Below, one piece after another: positions 10,603 through 20,584 of a stretch of 64,000 bases of DNA. Each line of letters begins with the position of its first letter. Positions within the stretch are counted from its first letter, which is position 1. Where the stretch lies: positions 62,001 through 126,000 of the forward strand of contig CAVYOD010000010.1 of the NCBI GenBank assembly GCA_963770045.1, read 5' to 3'. The notes below the pieces were generated by a model that saw only the letters and a program-made list of their open reading frames with translations, made no database searches and was not told where the DNA came from. The translations under genes and the position numbers were made by a program. This stretch comes from CAVYOD01 sp963770045. Lineage in GTDB: Bacteria > Acidobacteriota > Aminicenantia > Aminicenantales > CAVYOD01.

Positions 10603-13026
10603 ATGGAGATAGTCGTGAAGAACAAAAAAGAATGGGCCGTGTGGCTCGGTCTTTTTGTGGGATTTTTTTTCTCGGCCCGGGCTGCGGGACGAAATCCAAA
10701 TCGGATTATCCCGTGCAGCCGGTGCCGCTCACGGCGGTCCATTTCCAGGACCGGTTCTGGGCCCCACGGATCGAGACGAACCGGAGGGTGACCATCCCCT
10801 TTGCCCTCAAGCAGTGTGAAGAGACGGGCCGGGTGGCTAATTTCGAGATCGCCGGAGGGCTGAAGAAGGGCAGCTTTTGCACCAAGTACGCCTTCGATGA
10901 TTCGGACGTTTACAAGGTCATCGAGGGCGCTGCCTATTCACTCATGGCAGCATTCTGATTCCGAGCTCGACAAATACCTTGACGGTTTGATCGAAAAAAT
11001 CGCGGCCGCCCAGGAACCAGATGGTTACCTTTATACGGCGCGGACCATCAATCCCTCGGCTCCCTTGGAGATGTCCGGCAAGGAGCGTTGGTCCAATCTC
11101 CAGTGGAGCCACGAGCTCTACAACCTCGGTCATCTTTATGAAGCCGCCGTCGCCCATTATCAGGCCACAGGGAAACGCAGTCTCCTCGAGGTGGCCTTGA
11201 AGAGCGCCGACTTTATTGAACGAACCTTTGGCCCCCATAAAAGAAAGGAAGTCCCGGGCCATCAGGAGATCGAGATCGGTTTGGTCAAGCTTTACCGTTT
11301 GACCGGGAAAAAGAAATATCTGTCGCTTGCGAAGTTCTTTCTGGAAGAACGAGGAAACGCCCGCGGGCACAAGCTCTACGGAGAGTATGCCCAGGACCAT
11401 ACTCCGGTAGCCGAACAAAGCGAAGCGGTGGGCCACGCCGTCCGCGCCGGCTATATGTACGCGGGAATGGCCGATGTCGCCGCCCTCACCGGCGACCAAC
11501 GCTACGTTCAGGCCCTCGACCGGCTCTGGGAGAATGTCGTCACCAAAAAGCTCTACCTCACAGGAGGTGTCGGCGCCACCGGAGCGTGGGAAGGGTTCGG
11601 GCCGAATTATGAGCTCCCCAACTCCAGCGCCTATGCCGAGACGTGCGCCGCGATCGCCCATGCCCTCTGGAACTACCGCATGTTCCTTCTTCACGCTGAC
11701 GCCAAATACCTGGATGTCTTCGAGAGGATTCTCTACAACGGCCTTCTCTCGGGCGTTAGCTTGAGCGGGGACCGGTTTTTTTATCCCAATCCCTTGACTT
11801 CGTATGGCCAGCAAGAGAGAAGCCCCTGGTTCAGCTGTGCCTGCTGTCCGGGGAATATCGCCCGCATCATCCCTTCGGTCCCGGAATATGCCTATGGCGT
11901 TTCCGGCGATGATATTTATGTAAACCTTTATATCCAGGGGACGGCGGAAGTTGCGACACGCGGACAGAGAGTTAAAATTGAGCAGACGACGGAATATCCC
12001 TGGAAAGGAAATATCAAGCTCAAGGTCGAGCCCGAAAAGTCGGCCGATTTTGTCCTCTATCTCCGGATCCCCGAGTGGGCCCAGGGTCGGCCGCTCCCGG
12101 GCAACCTCTACCGATATCTTGATAGCTGAGGTCGAAAAACCGGTCCTAAAAGTTAACGGAAAAGCGTCCCCGCTCAATCTCGAAAAGGGATTTGCGGCGG
12201 TAACTCGGAGCTGGGAGAAGGGGGATGTTGTGGAGCTCAGCTTGCCCATGCCGGTCCGCCGCGTCGTGGCCAACGAGGCGGTGCAGGCCGACCGAGGCCG
12301 GGTAGCCGTTGAACGCGGTCCTCTCGTCTACTGCGCAGAATGGGCCGACAACGGCGGCCCGGTCACCAACCTGATGCTCGAAGACGGAGCCTCTCCTCAC
12401 CGTGGAAAACCGGCCGGATCTGCCGTCGGGCCCGGACGTCATCCTGGGAGAGGCGACGGCCTACGCGAACATGGGCTGGCAAGGCGGTGCCCCAAAAGAA
12501 GAAGTTGACTCTGATCCCTTATTATGCCTGGGCTCACCGCGGCAAGGGTGAGATGACTGTCTGGATCGCCCGGGAGCCGGGCAAGGTCCGCCTCATTCCT
12601 GCCCCGTCTGTCGCTTCGATGAGCCGGACAAGCGCCTCTGGCGGGACGGGGCTGCAGGGAATAAACGACCAGTTTGAGCCGGAAAATTCGAACGACCATT
12701 CAGCCGGCTATTTTCACTGGTGGCCGAAGAAGGGCACGCTGGAATGGGTCCAGTACGACTTCAAACAGGCGATGACCGTATCCGAGGTCTCTGCCTACTG
12801 GTTCGATGATCTGGGGAAGGAGAGTGCCGTGTCCCTAAATCCTGGCGTGTTTTATATAAAGAAGGGGACAGATGGATTCCCGTTAAGAATTTGAGTCCCT
12901 ATAGGGTCGAGAAAGACAAATATAACATCGTCCATTTCACTCCGGTCAGAACGGCAGCCCTTCGTCTGGAGGTCCAAATTGCCTGACAATTTTTCAGCCG
13001 GAATCCAGGAATGGAAGGTAAAATAA
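10603..13026 (+). CDS. GH127 beta-L-arabinofuranosidase-like (about six frameshifts)
   Basis: Secreted GH127 (former DUF1680) enzyme, expected to release L-arabinofuranose from arabino-oligosaccharides. The start at ATG 10603 has GAAGGG upstream and gives an export signal (MEIVVKNKKEWAVWLGLFVG). Then, through several frames: 'VHFQDRFWAPRIETNRR', 'AAAQEPDGYLYTARTINP', 'ELYNLGHLYEAAVAHY', the metal site 'SAYAETCAAIAHALWN' (Glu, Cys) and 'CACCPGNIARIIPSV' (paired Cys, one of them the nucleophile in this family), then a C-terminal beta domain ending 'SAGIQEWKVK'. Breaks fall near 10680, 10950, 12123, 12395, 12890 and 12975. All catalytic residues survive. It is a paralogue of 15834-17824, with a longer C-terminus carrying a galactose-binding-like module ('GYFHWWPKKGTLEWVQYDF'). 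Confidence 0.87.
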
Positions 13027-13053
13027 AAACGTCTATACTCGTCTCCGGTGGAT

Positions 13054-13173
13054 GCCTCGAAGGCACTTTGAATTTTTTTCAGCGAAGGACAAATTTGCTC
13101 GCTTCGAGTCCTCGCTCTCCTCTCTCGACGATCGAGGAACCCTGCCCGCTCAGCCTCTCAGACGACCTTCTTC
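13054..13173 (+). repeat. Dispersed 115-bp repeat, copy B
   Basis: Same element as copy A, in the same orientation and again ahead of a secreted arabinan-degrading gene. The strongest identity is CCCGCTCAGCCTCTCAGACG (13145-13164), shared base for base with copy A at 10295-10314. Confidence 0.75.
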
Positions 13174-13264
13174 GACATCCAACCTTCGACATATGATTTT
13201 TGGGTTGGGGGGAGGGAAGCGCTTCGGATGGGGCCCCGCTGACGGCCTTTGCATTATATTGACC

Positions 13265-13294
13265 TTGACAATGACGTTCAGCCGAACGTATTTT
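13265..13294 (+). promoter_or_regulatory. Sigma-70-like promoter of GH51 gene
   Basis: TTGACA at 13265-13270, 18-bp spacer, TATTTT at 13289-13294. The preceding bases (GACC) resemble those before the GH127 promoter (GGCC), so the two arabinan genes may be co-regulated. Confidence 0.45.
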
Positions 13295-13390
13295 TAAAAG
13301 CAAGCTCATTGACGAGATCGTTGACGGTTTCGATTTGGAAAATATTCCCGCTTTTGCTCAAGAAAAAAGGGGCTGGGACAGGGAGGCAAC

Positions 13391-15770
13391 ATGAAAAATC
13401 GGCTCATCCTTTTTGTGGTGGCTCTTGCACGTCGCCGGAGTCGGCTTTCCGGTTTCACCTCAAGAGACTCGCCCCGCTGGAACAGAGAAAGATAAAATTG
13501 CCATCCAGAACTCTTCCTTTGAAGAGATTGAAGGAGACTCGCCGCGCGGCTGGAACACGAGCGTCAGACAGGAGAAACCCGATCTTCCAGGTTGACTTTA
13601 TCGGCCATACCGGAAAGCACAGCGCCAAGATTACCTCGGCCGAGGGCACCGATTCCTCCTGGACAACTACAGCTCCGGTCGCGCCTTATTCTCAGTACCG
13701 CCTGAGCGGCTGGATCAAAACTCTGAACCTGAAGGTTTTGAACGGCAAGGGCGCCCTGCTCAACGTGGAAGGCTTTGATTATCTTCAAACGAAACCTCTG
13801 ATCGGAACTCAGGAGTGGACCAAGGTAGAATTGGTGTTCTATACCGAAGCGGACGATGTGCTTCAAATCAATTGCGTCCTCGGCGGCCGGGGAAAAGCCA
13901 CGGGCGAAGCCTGGTTCGATGACGTCCAGCTTGAACTCCTCTCCTCGAAGCCTCTTAAGCCGGAGGTGACGATCGACACCGCCAAAACACTCCCTCCCAT
14001 ATCGCCATATATCTACGGTCAGTTCATCGAGCACCTCGGCCGTTGCATCTACCAGGGCATCTGGGCGGAGATGCTCGAGGACCGGAAATTTTTCTATCCG
14101 GTCGGCGGCGAAAATTCTGCCTGGAAGATCGTGGGTGAAACCTCGAATTTCCGGATGAACCCCATCGTTCCATACGTGGGAGTCCACGCGCCCGAAGTTC
14201 GGCTCAAGGGCAACGGGGAAGCGGGCGGCATTTCCCAGGATCACCTGGCAATCATTCAGGGAAAGAACTATGCCGGCCGCGTTGTTCTCGCTGCCGATCC
14301 CGGTGCGCTGCCGGTTTTGGTCAGTCTTATCTGGGGGCCGGGAGAAAACGACCGCCAGGTCGTCACCATCTCCGAGGCGAAGGTCGACTACGCGACATTC
14401 CCCCTGTCTTTCAAGGCAGGCGACATCTACCGACAACGCCCGACTCGAGATCATAAGTCGGGGCGCCGAAGCGTTCCGGGTAGGAACCGTTTCGCTCATG
14501 CCGGCCGATAATGTCGAAGGATTCCGTTCCGACGTTTTGAAGCTTCTCAAAGAGCTCAACTCCCCCGTCTACCGCTGGCCCGGGGGAAACTTCGCCAGCG
14601 GCTATAACTGGAAGGACGGCATCGGCGACCCCGACCGCCGTCCTCCTCGGAAGAACCCGGCCTGGCAGGGGATTGAGCACAACGATTTCGGCGTCCAGGA
14701 GTACATGGAATTGATGCAGCCTCCTCGGTGCTGAACCTTACATCACTGTCAACAGCGGGCAAGGAGACGAGAAGCTTGCCTCCGACATGGTGGAGTACGT
14801 GAATGGGGCTGCAATAACGGCCATGGGACAGTGGCGGGCTCGTAACGGCCATCCCGAGCCGTATGGCTGCAAATTCTGGTCGATTGGGAACGAGATGTAT
14901 GGCGACTGGCAGCTCGGCCATATGCCGCTCAAAGATTATGTAAAAAAACACAACCGCTTCGCCCAGGCTATGCGGGCCAAAGACCCGGGCATCAAATTGG
15001 TCGCGGTGGGGACGGTCGGAGATTGGGATGAGCTCATGCTCTCGGCCTGCGCCGAAAATATGACCTACATCAGCGAGCATTTCTACTGCGGCGAAGCGAA
15101 GGGGCTCCTGAGCCACATCACCCAGATCCCCCGCGAGGTCAATAGAATCGCCGAGGCTCATCGCGCCTACCGAAGGACCATTCCGGCGCTCAAAGGGAAA
15201 GACATCCTCATCGCCCTGGATGAATGGAACTACTGGTACGGCCCCGACCTCTACGGCGAGATCGGCGTGCGCTATTTCCTGAAGGACGCCCTGGGTGTCG
15301 CCCGCGGCCTCCACGAGTATATCCGGCAGGCCGATATCATCTTCATGGCCAATTATGCCCAGACGGTGAATGTCATCGGCGCCATCAAGACGACCAAGAC
15401 GGCGGCCGAGTTTGATACCACGGGTTTAGTCCTGAAGCTCTACCGGGCTCAGTTCGGGACGATTCCAGTGAGCATCAGCGGCGCCCCCCAGCCGCTGGAT
15501 GTCGTCGCGGCCTGGAAAGAAGGGAAGAAAGTCTTGACCGTGGCCGTCGTCAACCCGACGCGGGGGGGACAGATGCTCTCCCTCAATTTCAAGGGTTTTG
15601 CCCGGCCCAAAGCCGCCAAGCTCTGGCGGATCACCGGGAAAGATGAGATGGCGTATAACGAGCCGGGAAAAGAGCCGGCCGTCAAGATCCAGGAGACGGA
15701 GAACGCGCCCTTCTCGAATACTCTGACACTGCCGCCGCTCAGCATTTCCTTGTTCGAGCTGACGATCTAG
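13391..15770 (+). CDS. GH51 alpha-L-arabinofuranosidase with N-terminal CBM-like domain (about four frameshifts)
   Basis: Exported enzyme removing alpha-L-arabinofuranosyl side chains. The ATG at 13391 follows GGGAGGC and opens a signal peptide (MKNRLILFVVAL). A carbohydrate-binding-like beta domain follows ('IQNSSFEEIEGDSPRGWN', 'YSQYRLSGWIKTLNLKV', 'GEAWFDDVQLELL'). The GH51 domain starts at 'ISPYIYGQFIEHLGRCIY' and has 'SPVYRWPGGNFASGYNW', acid/base Glu in 'WSIGNEMYGDW' (codon 14892-14894), nucleophile Glu in 'IALDEWNYWYG' (15222-15224), and the terminal beta-sandwich 'LTLPPLSISLFELTI'. Frame changes occur near 13415, 13590, 14430 and 14725; every conserved block is recovered when frames are joined. 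It sits between the two GH127 genes, completing an arabinan-degrading set. Confidence 0.9.
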
Positions 15771-15833
15771 AAGATCCCGCGATGATAAAATGAGTTGGAC
15801 GTGATAAAATGTTGCCCTGAAAGGATCACGAGG

Positions 15834-17824
15834 ATGAAAAGGACCGTTTTCGCAGCGTCTATCCTGCTTATGATTGTTGTTCTGGGCCGGTCAGGATTCA
15901 GCGCCGAGGTGAAAAAGGATTATCCCATCCACCCCGTGGACTTCACCAAGGTCAAGCTGAACGACCTCTTCTGGGCGCCCCGGCTTGAGACCAACCGGAC
16001 CGTGACCGTTCCCTTCGCCCTGAAGAAGAACGAAGAGACCGGCCGGGTGGATAATTTCAGGAAAGCGGCGGGGCTGGTGAAAGGTCCTCACACCGGCAAA
16101 CGGTACAACGATTCCGACGTCTTTAAAGTCATGGAAGGTGCGGCTTATACCCTGTTGCTACACCCAGACCCAGCCTTGGAAAAAACACTGGATGATTTGA
16201 TCAAGACAATCGGCGCCGCCCAAGAGCCCGACGGCTACCTGTTTACCGCGCGTACAGTCGACCCGAAACGTCCGGCTCCAGGCTCCGGGGCCGAGCGGTG
16301 GTCGAACCTCCGGGTGAGTCACGAGCTCTACAACGTCGGCCACATGTATGAAGCGGCTGTCGCCCACTATTTGGCCACAGGCAAACGGTCTTTTCTGGAC
16401 ATCGCCCTCAAGAACGCGGATTTCCTGGTGAAGACGTTCGGTCCCGGCAAAAAACGAGGGTTTCCCGGGCATCAGGAGGTCGAGATCGGCTTGTCCAAAC
16501 TCTACCGGGTGACGGGAAAAAAGGAGTACCTGGACCTGGCCAAATTTTTTCTGGACGAACGCGGCCACTATCATGAGGGGGAGATTTACCCTGCTGATGA
16601 TCCTTTCGCCATCTATAACTCCGAAGAGTACCTGCAGAATCATAAGCCCGTGCTCGGTCAAACTGAGGCCGTCGGCCATGCCGTTCGGGCTGCCTACATG
16701 TTTGCCGGAATGGCCGACGTGGCGGCCTTGGGAGGCTATCCTGAATATGTCGAGGCCATCGATCGGCTCTGGGAGAATGTTGTCGCTAAGAAGATCTATC
16801 TGACGGGGGGCATCGGCTCCCGAGACAATTACGAGGCTTTCGGCGACAACTACGAGCTGCCTAATCGCACCGCCTACGCCGAGACCTGTGCGGCCGTCGG
16901 AAACGTCCTCTGGAACCAGAGGCTCTTCCTGCTACATGGAGAAGCAAAATACATCGACGTTCTGGAGAGGACCTTATACAACGGCTTGATCTCCGGGGTC
17001 TCGCTTGCCGGCGACCTCTTCTTCTACCAGAATCCGCTCGAGTCGGCCGGCAAATATGGACGCAGTCCCTGGTTCGAAGTGGCCTGCTGCCCTGGAAATA
17101 TCGTCCGTTTTGTTCCTTCGATCCCCGGCTATGTCTATGCCACAAAGGGAGACACGCTCTATGTCAACCTGTTCGTGGCCAGCTCGGCGAAGATCGACGT
17201 CAAGGGAGAACCGGTCACGATTATTCAGGAGACGCGCTATCCCTGGGAAGGAAACGTAAAGATCGCGGTTGAACCTGAGAGATCCGGCGAGTTCGCGGTT
17301 GATATTCGCATCCCCGGCTGGGCGCAGAACAGTCCTGTCCCCAGCGATCTCTATCGCTTCTTAGATAAAAGTGGCGAAGAGGCGGTTCTCAAGGTCAACG
17401 GAGCACGAGTCGCGCTGGATCTGGACAAGGGATATGCGCGGATTAAGCGGACTTGGGAAAAGGGTGATATCGTCGAACTCGACCTTCCCATGCCTGTGCG
17501 CAAAGTCTTGGCCCACGATGCGGTGAAGGATGATGCGGGCAAAATCGCCTTGCAGCGCGGACCTATCGTCTTCTGTGCGGAGGGAGTGGACAATGGAGGA
17601 CAGGTGTTGGACTTGGCCTTGCAGGATAACGCTGTTTTCAGGGCAGAGTTTCGTCCCGATCTGCTGCAAGGCGTTGAATCCTAAAAGGGACAGCCACAGA
17701 ATTGACCAGAGATAAGGATGGGAAAATCGCTTCCCAAAAAGAGCAGGACTTTATGGCCATCCCCTATTACGCCTGGGCGCATCGGGACGTCGGCGAGATG
17801 GCCGTCTGGTTTTTTAGGAAGTGA
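15834..17824 (+). CDS. GH127 beta-L-arabinofuranosidase-like (one frameshift near the 3' end)
   Basis: Second GH127 paralogue, 64 bp after the GH51 gene. The ATG at 15834 has GAGG upstream and gives a signal peptide (MKRTVFAASILLMIVVLG). The body matches 10603-13026 block by block: 'LNDLFWAPRLETNRTVTV', 'GAAQEPDGYLFTARTVDP', 'ELYNVGHMYEAAVAHYLA'. Metal/catalytic residues are Glu350 and Cys352 in 'YAETCAAVG' and Cys418-Cys419 in 'VACCPGNIV'. The main frame ends at 17684; the next frame continues 'GTATELTRDKDGKIASQ...' to 'YYAWAHRDVGEMAVWFFRK' and TGA at 17822, the usual end of shorter GH127 proteins. The longer C-terminal module of the first paralogue is absent. About 663 residues joined. Confidence 0.9.
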
Positions 17825-17852
17825 CTCCCGATTGGCGCACGGTTTCTATAAA

Positions 17853-17881
17853 TTGATTTTCTCCCCATTTGTTGAGAAAAT
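17853..17881 (+). promoter_or_regulatory. Duplicated promoter of truncated pckG copy
   Basis: TTGATT (17853-17858), 17 bp, GAAAAT (17876-17881). It is the same arrangement as the promoter before the complete pckG at 18686-18714, so the duplication included the promoter and leader. Confidence 0.4.
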
Positions 17882-17937
17882 AGTAAACTGCTGAAGAATT
17901 GCCATCTCCGTTCGTTCAGGGCATTCAGAACAGGAAC

Positions 17938-18361
17938 ATGACGACACCGCTTGAAAAATGGGTCGAAGAACAGGCCCGCTTGTTCGAACCGAAGCACATT
18001 TACTGGTGCGACGGAACGGAGGGGGAGGCCCGCCGGCTCATCGAAATGGGAATGAGCGAGGAGCGGATCGGGGCCAACGATATCTTCCGCGAGCTTAACC
18101 AGAAAGCCTGGCCCAAATCTTATCTTCATCGCAGTCACCCCACCGATGTCGCCCGCACCGAACACCTGACTTTTGTCTGTTTCCCTGACAAAGAAGACAC
18201 CGGTCCGAACAACAACTGGATGCATCCCAAAAAGGCCAAAGAGCTCCTGACCAAGCTCTCCAAGGGCGCCATGCACGGCAAAACCATGTACGTTCTGCCC
18301 TGATGGCGTGGACTCGCCTACGTGAAAGCCTGTGTTTAGCTGACCCACGTCTCTTAACTTT
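17938..18361 (+). pseudogene. Truncated duplicate of PEP carboxykinase gene
   Basis: The first 121 codons (17938-18300, TGA at 18301) are almost identical to the start of pckG at 18772, differing mainly at silent positions and in three residues (Ala/Thr in 'IGANDIF', Ala/Thr in 'QKAWPKS', His/Arg in 'GAMHGKTM'). After 'MYVLP' homology continues only as decayed sequence to about 18361 ('ggactcgcc', 'gaaagcctg', 'agctgacc'). The P-loop and all catalytic parts are missing, so it cannot be an active enzyme. The upstream 85 bp are duplicated too. This is a partial tandem duplication about 834 bp from its partner; no insertion sequence is visible. Confidence 0.85.
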
Positions 18362-18771
18362 CGTGCCCAGGAGATGTCACTGGCTGCCAGGGCTAATGGT
18401 CTCCTCGGCGGTCGAATATCGCATTTTGCGGCGGGCGGGGTACCGACCTGTGCCGCGAGCCCTGGCGCCGCGGGTTTTCCGTTTTGCCCTCTTCGTCCAT
18501 GATGTGCCCGAATACGATTTGACTTGGTTGTCGGCCCGGGACTGGTTTGTAACCTTGGCCGACTACGAGTCTCTTTAGCAGGCGCTCAATTTTTTTCTTG
18601 CCGAAGCAAAAGTCTTTAGCGACATCTAATCAGGTTCTCACCCTTGAAGCGAAGTGATTCCGGCCAAGCGAAGAATGGTCCGGAAATTGATTTTCTTTCC
18701 GTTTGTTGAGAAAATAACAAACTGCTGAAGAATTGCCAGCTCCGTTCTTCAGGGCTTTCAGAACAGGAAAC
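18362..18771. other. 410-bp spacer between pckG copies
   Basis: No gene I can support. A 91-codon open frame (18303-18578) runs through the decayed duplicate into GC-rich unique sequence and matches nothing I know. The last 89 bp (from about 18683) are the duplicated promoter and leader of pckG. Confidence 0.5.
18686..18714 (+). promoter_or_regulatory. Promoter of pckG
   Basis: TTGATT (18686-18691), 17 bp, GAAAAT (18709-18714), conserved with the truncated copy. The roughly 50-nt leader to the ATG at 18772 is likewise conserved (GCTGAAGAATTGCCA, TCAGAACAGGAA). Confidence 0.45.
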
Positions 18772-20541
18772 ATGACGACGCCGCTTGAAAAATGGGTCGA
18801 AGAACAGGCCCGCTTGTTCGAACCGAAGCACATCTACTGGTGCGACGGAACGGAGGGGGAGGCCCGCCGTCTCATCGAAATGGGAATGAGCGAGGAGCGG
18901 ATCGGGACCAACGATATCTTCCGCGAGCTTAACCAGAAAACCTGGCCCAAGTCTTATCTTCATCGCAGCCACCCCACCGATGTCGCCCGCACCGAACACC
19001 TGACCTTTGTCTGTTTCCCTGACAAAGAGGACACCGGCCCAAACAACAACTGGATGCATCCCAAAAAGGCCAAGGAGCTCCTGACCAAGCTCTCCAAGGG
19101 CGCCATGCGCGGCAAAACCATGTACGTTCTGCCCTACATGATGGGCCGTCCGGACTCGCCCTACGCGAAAGCCTGCGTTCAGCTGACCGATGTCTCTTAC
19201 GTGGCCATCAGCATGAGGGTCATGACCCGGATGGGCAAACCCATTGTCGATAAGATCGGAAGTGGCGAGAATTTCGTCAAAGGACTGCACAGCGTCGGCG
19301 ACTTCGACCCGGACAAACGTTATATCATGCATTTTCCCGAGGACGATCTCGTCTGGAGCATCGGTTCCGGTTACGGCGGGAACGCCCTGCTCGGGAAAAA
19401 GTGTTTCTCGCTCCGGATCGCCTCCCACCTGGGGATGAAATACGGCTGGCTGGCCGAGCACATGGTCATCATGGGGATCGAAGACATGCACGGTAAGGTC
19501 ACCTACGTGACGGCGGCTATGCCTTCTGCCTGCGGGAAGACCAACCTGGCCATGCTGCAGTCCGCTCTGCCCGAATACCGCGTCTGGACGATCGGCGACG
19601 ACATCGCCTGGCTCAACATCGGCCCCGACGGCCGGCTCTATGGGATCAACCCGGAATCTGGTTTTTTCGGGGTCGCTCCCGGAACTTCGATGAAGACGAA
19701 CCCCAACATGATCCGGACGCTCAGGGCCTCCGGGTACTATCCGACGATCTTCACTAACGTCGCCCTCGACCTCGACAGCAACGAGCCCTGGTGGGAGGGG
19801 TTGGACGGCCCGATTCCCAAGCATCTGGTCGATTGGCAAGGGCAACCCTGGGACCCATCCAAAAAGACAAAAGCCGCTCATCCGAATTCGCGCTTCACGG
19901 TTTCACTTTATAACTGTCCCACACTCTCCAGCTGCTACGATGACCCCCTGGGAGTTCCCATCTCTGCCATCATTCTGGGGGGCCGACGCTCGAAGCTCAT
20001 CCCGCTTATCGTCGAGGGCTTCAACTGGGAGCACGGCGTTTTTCTGGGGGCACGCCAGGGATCGGAGACGACAGCGGCCGCCGCCGGAAAGGTCGGCGTC
20101 TTGCGGCGAGATCCCATGGCCATGATTCCCTTCTGTGGCTACAACATGGGCGACTATTTCAAGCACTGGATCAACATCGGCCGGCTGTTGAGCCATCCGC
20201 CGCGAATCTACTCGATGAACGCGTTTAGAATCAACGAGCGCGGCGAATTCCTCTGGCCGGGTTTCGGCGAAAACATCCGGATCCTGAAGTGGATCATCGA
20301 CCGCGTCAATGGGCGGGTCGGCGCCAAGGAGACACCTCTGGGGCTCATCCCGGACCTCAAGGATTTTGATACGAACGGCCTGGAAATCCCCCGGGAAAAC
20401 CTCAGAAAATTGTTTGAAATCAACCCCAAGGAATGGCCGGACGAGCTCAAGGAAATCAAAAATTTCCTCAAGCAGTTCGGACGGCACATCCCCTACGAGA
20501 TCTGGCAGGCTTACGACAAACTCGCCAGCCAACTCGGTTAG
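18772..20541 (+). CDS. pckG: Phosphoenolpyruvate carboxykinase (GTP)
   Basis: Cytosolic GTP-dependent PEPCK interconverting oxaloacetate and phosphoenolpyruvate; 589 residues, normal for the family. The start ATG 18772 is supported by the conserved leader with AGGAA. Key motifs: 'HPTDVARTEHLTFV' (N-terminal substrate region), 'GYGGNALLGKKCFSLRI', P-loop 'MPSACGKTNLAML' with Cys254 and Lys256, kinase-2 'IGDDIAWL', 'NPESGFFGVAPGTS', and 'NWEHGVFLGARQGSE'. The C-terminus ends 'PYEIWQAYDKLASQLG'. The frame is intact. A truncated copy lies directly upstream. It probably serves gluconeogenesis or anaplerosis in an organism living on sugars and peptides. Confidence 0.97.
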   Translation: MTTPLEKWVEEQARLFEPKHIYWCDGTEGEARRLIEMGMSEERIGTNDIFRELNQKTWPKSYLHRSHPTDVARTEHLTFVCFPDKEDTGPNNNWMHPKKAKELLTKLSKGAMRGKTMYVLPYMMGRPDSPYAKACVQLTDVSYVAISMRVMTRMGKPIVDKIGSGENFVKGLHSVGDFDPDKRYIMHFPEDDLVWSIGSGYGGNALLGKKCFSLRIASHLGMKYGWLAEHMVIMGIEDMHGKVTYVTAAMPSACGKTNLAMLQSALPEYRVWTIGDDIAWLNIGPDGRLYGINPESGFFGVAPGTSMKTNPNMIRTLRASGYYPTIFTNVALDLDSNEPWWEGLDGPIPKHLVDWQGQPWDPSKKTKAAHPNSRFTVSLYNCPTLSSCYDDPLGVPISAIILGGRRSKLIPLIVEGFNWEHGVFLGARQGSETTAAAAGKVGVLRRDPMAMIPFCGYNMGDYFKHWINIGRLLSHPPRIYSMNAFRINERGEFLWPGFGENIRILKWIIDRVNGRVGAKETPLGLIPDLKDFDTNGLEIPRENLRKLFEINPKEWPDELKEIKNFLKQFGRHIPYEIWQAYDKLASQLG

Positions 20542-20584
20542 AGGACAGGCGCTCGGCCTGCTCGATCGTCTAGGGCATGTCTGC

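Larger units (their letters stand above)
13027..13390. other. 364-bp intergenic region before GH51 gene
   Basis: No gene seen. It holds repeat copy B (13054-13173), a GC-rich stretch around 13201-13250, and the GH51 promoter at 13265-13294, followed by an untranslated leader of roughly 90 nt. Confidence 0.6.

Noticed and set aside
10942..12273. Long antisense ORF (443 codons) opposite GH127-1; similar long antisense ORFs at 37493-39040, 48417-49568, 49650-51131, 52390-53286 and 53428-54738
   Set aside because: Each lies opposite a gene with clear family motifs; the antisense translations show no recognisable domains and arise from GC-rich codon usage.
18303..18578. 91-codon ORF after the truncated pckG copy
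   Set aside because: It starts in the decayed duplicate, has no Shine-Dalgarno or known motif, and ends arbitrarily.
17850..18772. Insertion-sequence origin of the pckG duplication
   Set aside because: No transposase remnant, terminal inverted repeats or target duplication seen at the borders.
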